Part shown: piece after piece, positions 52,786 through 64,000 of the stretch
How the letters are laid out: the number at the start of each line of letters is the position of its first letter
Numbering within the stretch: the first letter of the stretch is position 1
From: Simmondsia chinensis
Lineage: Eukaryota > Streptophyta > Magnoliopsida > Caryophyllales > Simmondsiaceae
Assembly (NCBI GenBank): GCA_018398585.1
Contig: JAGTTD010000018.1
Location: 193,501-257,500, forward strand
Length of the DNA: 64,000 nucleotides
Reading direction: 5' to 3'
Position numbers and translations under genes: made by a program
Notes under the pieces: model-generated
Told to the model about the DNA's origin: nothing
What the model saw: only the letters and a program-made list of their open reading frames with translations
The model's database searches: none

Positions 52786-54102
52786 ATGGCGTCCGCCGGC
52801 GGCGATCACACCCCTCCTCCTCCTCCTCCGCCGCTCTACAACCACCGCGACCTTGACCCTTACGAGGCCTGCGAACCCTTCAACGACGTCGTTGGCATCC
52901 CCGACGTTGACGACGACGATGACATTAACCACAACCCTAACCACGCCCCTTCCTCCGACTCCGATCCCGACGACGTCGACGCCTACTCCATCTCCTCCGC
53001 CGTCCCCACTCCCGCTGCTGGCACCGTTACTCTTGCCATTCCTGTCGCCATCCGTGATAACGGTGTCTCTGCGATCACTACGACGCCGTTTGAGCCCAAA
53101 CGGCAGCGTTTCGACGAGCTGATCAGCGCTGAGAAGAAGCCGATTGATGATTCTAGGAAGTTGTTCCAGCGTTTATGGACTGATGAGGATGAGATCGAGC
53201 TTCTGCAAGGGTTTCTTGATTATACGGTCCAGCGAGGGACGGCGCCGTCGGGCCACTACGATACGACGGCGTTTTACGAGCAGATTAGGTCGAGGTTGCA
53301 GTTGGATTTCAATAAGAACCAATTGGTTGAGAAATTGCGGAGGTTGAAGAAGAAGTATCGGACTGTGGTGAGTAAGATGAGCTCAGGGAAAGACTTTGTC
53401 TTCAAATCACCACACGATCAGGCCACTTTCGAGATCTCCCGCAAAATCTGGAGCGATTGGGCTTCAAATCGCCCGGAATTCGATGAGGAAGATCACCAAA
53501 ACCCTAACCCTAACCCTAATTTGAACTATCCGCCTCAGATCATCAACCTCAACAGCTCCAGTTACAAGCCTGGCGGCATTGCCAACTTCGATATCAACAG
53601 CTCTGAGTACAAGCCTGGCGCCATTGCTAACCTTGATATCAACAGCCCCGATAGGGCTGCAAAGTCGAGGAAGCGGTCTAGGCCGAAGTTGGAGGAGAAG
53701 TTGGTGATGAAAAATCTAAACTTTGGGGGCAGTGAGACACCACCGCCGCCACCACTGCTACCACCACCTGCAGCGGTTAACCCGTGTAGTACAGTGCCAC
53801 AGTTGATAGAAGAGAGTGTCAAGAGCTGTGTCACGCCGTTGTTCAAGGAGTTCATGAATAGTTCAGCGAACGGGAATGGACATGGGGGCGGCGATGGGCC
53901 CCTCAAAGGGATCTCGACATTGACAACGAACGCGGTTCCCTTGAATTTTACTGGGTTGAATCTGGGGAGAAATGGGGAACCGATGGACGAGAAATGGAGA
54001 AAGCAGATGGTATTGGAACTGGAAGTGTATTCAAAGCGATTGGCTCTGGTGCAGGATCAGATTAACTCAGCACTGGACGAGTTGAGGTCGATCGGTAGTT
54101 GA
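52786..54102 (+). CDS. GeBP/STOREKEEPER-like transcription factor (DUF573), intronless
   Basis: 438 aa from ATG 52786 (MASAGGDH). An upstream in-frame ATG at 52714 would add 24 hydrophobic, poorly conserved residues and is less likely. N-terminus: polyproline, then an Asp-rich acidic stretch (residues 33-68). The DNA-binding DUF573 domain spans about 126-228: LFQRLWTDEDEIELLQGFLDY, GHYDTTAFYEQIRSRL, NQLVEKLRRLKKKYR and SPHDQATFEISRKIW. An internal 15-residue repeat (SSYKPGGIANFDINS and SEYKPGAIANLDINS) follows, then a basic nuclear-localisation patch KSRKRSRPK (293-301) and a C-terminal leucine-rich amphipathic helix (LELEVYSKRLALVQDQI) likely for dimerisation. Family members regulate trichome, cytokinin and sugar responses. 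The CDS is GC-rich against AT-rich flanks. Confidence 0.92.
   Translation: MASAGGDHTPPPPPPPLYNHRDLDPYEACEPFNDVVGIPDVDDDDDINHNPNHAPSSDSDPDDVDAYSISSAVPTPAAGTVTLAIPVAIRDNGVSAITTTPFEPKRQRFDELISAEKKPIDDSRKLFQRLWTDEDEIELLQGFLDYTVQRGTAPSGHYDTTAFYEQIRSRLQLDFNKNQLVEKLRRLKKKYRTVVSKMSSGKDFVFKSPHDQATFEISRKIWSDWASNRPEFDEEDHQNPNPNPNLNYPPQIINLNSSSYKPGGIANFDINSSEYKPGAIANLDINSPDRAAKSRKRSRPKLEEKLVMKNLNFGGSETPPPPPLLPPPAAVNPCSTVPQLIEESVKSCVTPLFKEFMNSSANGNGHGGGDGPLKGISTLTTNAVPLNFTGLNLGRNGEPMDEKWRKQMVLELEVYSKRLALVQDQINSALDELRSIGS
53501..53520 (+). repeat. telomere-like CCCTAA repeats inside the GeBP-like CDS
   Basis: Three CCCTAA units in phase with the reading frame encode Asn-Pro repeats. They look like plant telomere/telo-box sequence but are coding. 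Confidence 0.8.
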
Positions 54103-55878
54103 TGTAATCGTTTGAGGGGTTTTGGTTTTGCGATTGGAGTAGTAGTATTGCGTTTGCGATTTTTACCCCTAATCTGTTCGGCGTCTAATCTATATGGCTG
54201 ATCACAAGTTTAGGTAATTTAACTATGGTGGATGGACTTCTTTTCATTTTTGTTTCCTCTTGTCATTTGACATGAAGAGTTGTTGAATAATGTGGATTCC
54301 TGATTGTAGATGACGCATAGTTCGTCGAGTGTACATAGAATCGATTGAATAGGATGAGGATGATTTACTCGAAAGTATGTGGAGCCGTTGTGTATAGTTT
54401 TCAGGTAGCTATATCCATGGCATAATGCTACTTCTCTAGTTCCTGTTTGCTATGTTTGTTATGTGTTGATCAGTCGATTACAAGATGACAAAGTTGAGAC
54501 TATTGTGTATCGCTCATGTTGCTTGTTCTGTTCATCGTGTATCTATGGGAATTACTCGTGCGAGATGTAGAGAAACGAGGATTCGGTTGAATAACTCCAC
54601 GTGTTGAGAACTTCACATGTGAGTATCATTTAAATATCACACATTGGAGTCGTGAGATAAAAGAGATCAACATATAAGTTTAGTGGGCCTACTCCCTTAA
54701 TTCCAATTGGATTCACGATGGAGCCTTCCTTGGGCTTATATATGGGTATCACATATCCCAACTTCATTGGTCAAGCTTAAAGTGCGGTAAAATTTTACAC
54801 TGAAGTTGCTCTCATAGAGATACGTGCGGGGATCAATGTACAGGGTCAGAGGATCTTACTTTATCCAATTTTGTGTGCTTTGGTACATATTTCCTTTTTC
54901 ATGGAGGTATAAGAAATACAGGGCTAACATATGTTATCCTTTACCCAACTAATCTACAGGAGTTACGGATTCTGATGGCCCCCCCCCATCAGTTGTCAGG
55001 GAATTAAGAGGTCTTGATCGCTCTTGTATATTTACAGAACTGCAGAATCTTCAAATCGTTCTCATTTTGTCGTATGGAGTTTCAACTTTGATAGTTTTTA
55101 CCACGAGGAATTGTGCGGTATCAATTTTCTAGTAGGACTTGCTTCTCTGATATGATTGACTATTGATTTAGCGAAGAGAGGCTGATTCTGTGTCAAATTC
55201 GAGCGAAGTTTTAGGGTTCTAGTGGGTTGAAGATCAGTATTTTTGTCATATAGTAGCTCAGCACGGTAAGTAAGCATTGTTAAGGAACTTAAACCTAAAA
55301 CCTTTTGTCTTTGAACCTCAACTGTAGTAATGTTCTCGCCAACTAACCACCGTCTCATATATCGTATCACAGTATATCTGTATTCAATCTATTCAAATAT
55401 TCCATGTGATGTAGATTACCATAATTTGCAGAAACTGTTGCGCATGTCATTAGTAATGTGCAGCACGACTCTAAAAAGTGCAAGTTGGGGGTAGGCGGGC
55501 TTCAAGTTGTGGATTGAAGTCATCATGAACAGTGTAATCCGCATCATATCTGACTCATCCATCCTAACTGTTATATAGAATTTGTGGTGTTTTGCTTCTG
55601 ATTTCTTCTTGTCCAATAATGCAAAACTAGTTTTCCTTTAGGCTAGGGTTGGTTTGACCTCTGGGATTTGTGGACTCTTGTTTGCCCTTTTTCCTATTTC
55701 CAGCAGCAGCCACCCGTATTCATGTAATCTAGACGCAATTTTTCCTCTATGTATTTGAAATTAGGCGAGTCAACTGACCGAATGTTTAATGAACTGCTTA
55801 TATTAAAATTTGATTAGGGCTTGTTATGTTCATTTTGGCGCTAGTATGCTTGCTGAGTTAACAAGTCGTGTCCCAACG
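54103..55878. other. GeBP-like 3' flank and intergenic DNA
   Basis: No supported gene and no recognised repeat apart from a C-run at 54979-54987. Confidence 0.4.
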
Positions 55879-56230
55879 AGGGGGTGTTTGACTACCTAAT
55901 GTTAGTTGTTAAGAACTCGTTAATAGCTTGTTAAGAATCAAATGTCTCGTTATTAGCTCAAAAATGGATCTATGACAACTCAATAGTAGCTTTAGTAGAC
56001 AACGAGCTCGACTTAGCTGTAAGCTTGACTCAATAGCAAACGCGTCTTGGTAATGAGCTCGATTAAGCTCAGTGGCGAGCTCGACATGGCTTAATTAGAC
56101 TAACAAGTAGAGTTAAAACAAACTGATATCTTATTTGACTGTGTTGGGAAAAAGCATCAAAACTTCAGGTCAAGCTCAAACACGCTAAAGCTTATATGGT
56201 ACTCGATTCAAACAAGAGGATGCCTGGTTG
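55879..56230. repeat. AGCTC-rich hAT-like repeat, copy 4
   Basis: Begins GAGGGGGTGTTTGACTACC and carries AACTCGTTAATAGCTTG, GAGCTCGACTTAGC and GAGCTCGATTAAGC words as in the other copies. Right end unresolved. Confidence 0.45.
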
Positions 56231-56959
56231 ATTGTGACTGATTTGGCATCTTACTATGCGTTGTGCCTAAAACCTTTCGTGGTTGGGGGTTTGAAGCATC
56301 GTTGTATTGTATTATGTTGAACAAATATTATCAAATCATAGGCCTTGCTCATTCATCAAGCTTAATTATATTATTGTTATACTTTGGGAGTCTCGCCAAT
56401 TCAAAAACTAGTGTTGAAAAGCTGAATCTTCTTTACCAAATCAGACTAAGTGGCATGATTTCATTGGAAGCCGGGAAAATTCTGCATAGATTTTTTTGTC
56501 CCATCTCATGATATCTTTTCCTTGCAATCACATATAAAATACTTTACCCCATATTTGGCAACAGAGTAAAAAGGAGTAAAAAAGGTAAGGATTACAATCC
56601 CCTGCTGTTTTTGAAGGGTGAAGTAACTCTCTTTGCTTGCGCGGGGAGGGGGGTAACTTTTTAAAAAAATTATCTTTATTTTCACCATAACTCTTTGTGT
56701 TCTTATCTTATTGTCTAATTGTCAAATAAGGATAATTTATTTATTCTTCTTTACCCTTATCCCTCTTTATTGAGCATATCTGAACAATGACAAGATAATA
56801 TGTTATCGAATAGTGACATCAGGTAGGCCTGTTAAGCCTCCAAGCAATCCAATGAGTTGCTAGAGACTCCTAATTCATCAAGGGACCTTTTTGAAATTTT
56901 TTTTGAAAGATTAGGAGATACAATACTACCCAAAGGGCCACAACATCTAGGAAACGCAA

Positions 56960-57025
56960 TAAAAGAGGTTTGAACCCAAAACCTCATGCTTGAGGGGGGA
57001 ATAGCCTAACGATTACACCAAACTC
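56960..57025 (-). repeat. tRNA-derived SINE head
   Basis: On the minus strand GGTGTAATCGTTAGGCT (A-box-like) precedes GGTTTTGGGTTCAAACCTC (B-box-like) at tRNA spacing. Confidence 0.5.
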
Positions 57026-57602
57026 AATTACATTTCCTCCTTTTTATGAATTTATTTTTGCCACATAACATCAGCCATAATTGGAGGAACAACACCTAAA
57101 TATTATACATTATATAATAAAAATGGCTCATATATTAATTGGTTTTATACTATAAAGTGAAATATTGAAAGTGCAGTTAAGCCAAGATGAACACGTCCAT
57201 AGCCAAAAAGGACCCACCAATCAAAACTTATTTGGACATCGTATACCTATAATAATATCAAGTAGAAAAGGGGAAAGAATACAAACCCAAAAAGTCTCAC
57301 AAACACACAACGAGTTTCATTCTCTTGTTACCCAATTAGTACGAAAAGAAGCGTGTAATGCACTATATCTTCCCTTCTTCGCCTCTTTACGTACAAGCAT
57401 TTCAAACGTCTCTGCTTTCCTCTTAAATCATTTTATATATAGGTCTGAAAATTCTAATTCTGGAACCTGTCTTTGTCCTCGGACTTCATTCCCACCCCGA
57501 AAAGCCAGTGTATGATGCATTGTAAACATATATGTACAGATAATGACATAAAATACTTACATATACTAGCAAGTATTAAAATAAGTGGATTATCCAAGGT
57601 GC

Positions 57603-57646
57603 ACATAAGTTGATCCTAACACTTACATAAGTTGATCCTAACACTT
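57603..57646 (+). repeat. 22-bp perfect tandem duplication
   Basis: Two adjacent identical units starting ACATAAGTTGATCC and ending TAACACTT. Confidence 0.9.
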
Positions 57647-58226
57647 CCATAAACTTGATTTGAGCCTCTAAAATCTTAGGACCATGGTCCTTGATCACGG
57701 CTGACTAGAGCTACACTTACCCAAATTAGAACAAGTGAATATTGATCAGAAGTCAAAGAACAAAGGTAAAACAGGCACAGGTGCAAGCAGTGCTGTAAAT
57801 CTTACAGCTGATATTCAAGCAGGTTGAGAGTCTAACCAGTCTTTAGTGATGTAGCTAGATTTACTAGACTTCGCGCTGACGATCGATAACCAAAGATAAG
57901 ATGCAAAGTTGAATTTTCACGGAGATCATAAACTAACTCAAGTGAAGAATACTTATTACAAGGAGGAGATCAAATGCTACCTTTTTTGGTATATTTTTGC
58001 CACATACATATTTTAATTCATGAATCTAGGCTCTGCATGAATTTAGCAATAAGTGTGGATCAAGAAAATGTAATACATGAACTTAAGATATATGTATTCA
58101 ATGAGTCCAATACTAAATAAGGTATGAACCAAGAATGGTAATGGAATAACTTTGAATCAGTAAAGAACACAATTTTGTTGATTAATTTGCAGAGAAATGT
58201 TCGGTAGAGTGGAGTCTTTGGGGTAC

Positions 58227-58232
58227 TTTATT
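58227..58232 (-). terminator. candidate poly(A) signal of the guanosine deaminase gene
   Basis: AATAAA on the minus strand about 25 bp after the stop codon at 58257. Confidence 0.4.
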
Positions 58233-58256
58233 GTCAGGATGAAAAAGACAGGTATA

Positions 58257-62890
<4,634 letters not shown>

Positions 62891-63507
62891 CGGGTCGTCC
62901 AATCAATGAATCTAACAGATGGGTATTCAAGAACTGCGCTGAAATCTTTAAAAAAGCGAAATTTTCAGTCGAAATTGAGCAGAGACAGAAAGGGAGACAG
63001 AGAAGGGAGAAAGAGAAACTGGTCCACAAACTGACAATATTTTATACTGCAAATTAGAGAGATAAAGTGGGGGCGAAAACAAAAACAGGAATCTTCTCAG
63101 CAATTAGTATTTTCAGTTTTCCTTTTTTTTGGGGGGTACTTCCTGCAACTCCAAGAAAGTGTAAATGGCAGAAATATACGCAATCGCGAGTATAAAATTA
63201 TTCATAAATCTTCATGTATTAGCTTGAATTTTTAAAATAATAGTAAAAAAAAATACAGAGGAAAGACAGAAATGGAGGAAGAGTAGCGTAAAACAATGGT
63301 GGAAGCTTACGGTGCTTTTTGTTGGCAGCTACCTTGTGGTTGTGGATTTGATATAATAATAAAGAAGGGAAAAAGGGCGTTGAAGGAAGTGACAAAGAAA
63401 TTGATGCATACATTAAATATAATATAAGCTTCTTTACGTCATTATTATTATAATTGTTTTAAGATGTTGAGGTAATCTATAACAAAAGTAGCAACATATC
63501 CAATATT
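62891..63507 (-). promoter_or_regulatory. upstream region of the guanosine deaminase gene
   Basis: GA-rich leader-like segment (62975-63015 as AGAGACAGAAAGGGAGACAG on the plus strand), then AT-rich DNA. No clear TATA box was selected. No other gene is seen. Confidence 0.35.
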
Positions 63508-63735
63508 GTAAGGATTTTCGCGTAAGCCGGGTCTGGGAGGGATGGTTGTACGCAATCTTACCCATCAGGGTGTAACCCTATCGAGAGGCTGTTTCCGAGA
63601 ACCACCAACCTGACAGGATTGACAACACAAAGACTTCTCAGGAGGTCACTTATCCTGGTACTACTCTCGCCCAAGCACGCTTAACTTCATAGTTCTAATA
63701 GGATTAGATGCCTTAGTGCTTGGTAAATGAATCCT
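63508..63735 (-). mobile_element. 5S-rRNA-headed SINE, copy 3
   Basis: On the minus strand the 5S part reads ATGAAGTTAAGCGTGCTTGG, GCGAGAGTAGTACCAGGAT and GTGACCTCCTGAGAAGTC. The middle block with TCTCGGAAACAGCCTCTCG follows. The tail has GATGGGTAAGATTGCGTAC and CCCAGACCCGGCTTACGCG. The final GGCACTGG/TTG end appears lost or truncated. Confidence 0.75.
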
Positions 63736-63794
63736 GGTAATCTATTTTTATCATTATTGTTCGGGTATAAAACCATTCATACGCCTTCACCTAT

Positions 63795-63975
63795 CATCTT
63801 AAGCTTTTGGGATAATTAATTTCTTGACATGGTAGTTGAGCCTTGTTGGCCAAGAGGTCACGAGTTCGAATTATAACAACCCCTACTTTAATTACTAATA
63901 TATTTCAAGGATAAGGTATGAGAGGTTCTGTGCGTCATCCGTGCTTCAAGCCCAATGGATATTTGCCTTATTAAA
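63795..63975 (+). repeat. tRNA-related SINE-like repeat, copy B
   Basis: Contains CTTAAGCTTTTGGG, ACATGGTAGTTGAGCC, GGTCACGAGTTCGAATT and ATCCGTGCTTCAAGCCCAAT, in the same order as copy A at 58555-58770. Confidence 0.55.
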
Positions 63976-64000
63976 GCTTGAGTTGAGCCAAGCTCTTATC

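Larger units (their letters stand above)
56231..58226. other. intergenic, no gene
   Basis: Includes a minus-strand tRNA-derived SINE head (56960-57025) and a perfect 22-bp tandem duplication (57603-57646). A 116-codon plus-strand frame at 57165-57515 has no recognisable domain and is not called. Confidence 0.4.

Noticed and set aside
57165..57515. 116-codon plus-strand frame
   Set aside because: Composition resembles random AT-rich DNA, there is no domain, and no splice partner was seen.

Overview
This is nuclear DNA from a flowering plant. The evidence is GT-AG-spliced genes with many small exons, plant-type orthologues, AT-rich intergenic DNA, long AT, GA and G homopolymer repeats, and plant families of SINE, RTE-LINE, LTR and MITE elements. 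The species cannot be named from the sequence alone. Nothing looks bacterial, organellar or viral.

Layout, left to right. (1) 1-4088 is intergenic: AGCTC-rich hAT-like repeat copies and a long (AT)n tract. (2) 4089-9050, minus strand: a complete 11-exon Sec14-like phosphatidylinositol transfer protein (342 aa). (3) 9051-13976 is AT-rich intergenic DNA with degenerate MITE and SINE remnants. (4) 13977-18815, minus strand: a two-exon AGC VIII protein kinase of the D6PK/PVPK type (680 aa); its 2.8-kb intron holds a hAT-like MITE. (5) 20170-24435 is intergenic and carries a 5S-rRNA-headed SINE. (6) 24436-26058, minus strand: an intronless secreted galactose/glyoxal-oxidase-type protein (540 aa). 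(7) 26200-32475 is repeat-rich: a 1-kb-spaced direct repeat, a probable solo LTR, a second 5S-headed SINE and a Tourist-like MITE. (8) 32476-48608, plus strand: a complete 22-exon XRN4-type cytoplasmic 5'-3' exoribonuclease (957 aa) with many transposons in its introns. (9) 50661-51230, minus strand: an intronless plastid rubredoxin with a C-terminal membrane anchor. (10) 52786-54102, plus strand: an intronless GeBP/STOREKEEPER-like transcription factor. (11) 58257-62890, minus strand: a five-exon guanosine deaminase whose large intron 3 contains a 5'-truncated RTE LINE. (12) 62891-64000: upstream region of that gene and a third 5S-headed SINE.

The genes are unrelated single-copy housekeeping or signalling loci (lipid transfer, auxin-transport-type kinase, cell-wall oxidase, RNA decay, photosystem assembly, transcription, purine catabolism); no cluster logic is visible. 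All six exon-intron or intronless models close in frame and match their family in length.

The most unusual content is in the mobile DNA. At least seven insertions share one 3' domain, ending in a GGCACTGG-type motif and TTG repeats. Three of them carry a 5S rRNA head instead of a tRNA head. One is an RTE LINE 3' end bounded by target-site duplications, which points to the enzyme source that mobilises the SINEs. Separately, a Mutator-type element with a 9-bp target duplication sits exactly on the 5' splice site of XRN4 exon 13, so the insertion duplicated the splice donor and left a working copy at the exon.
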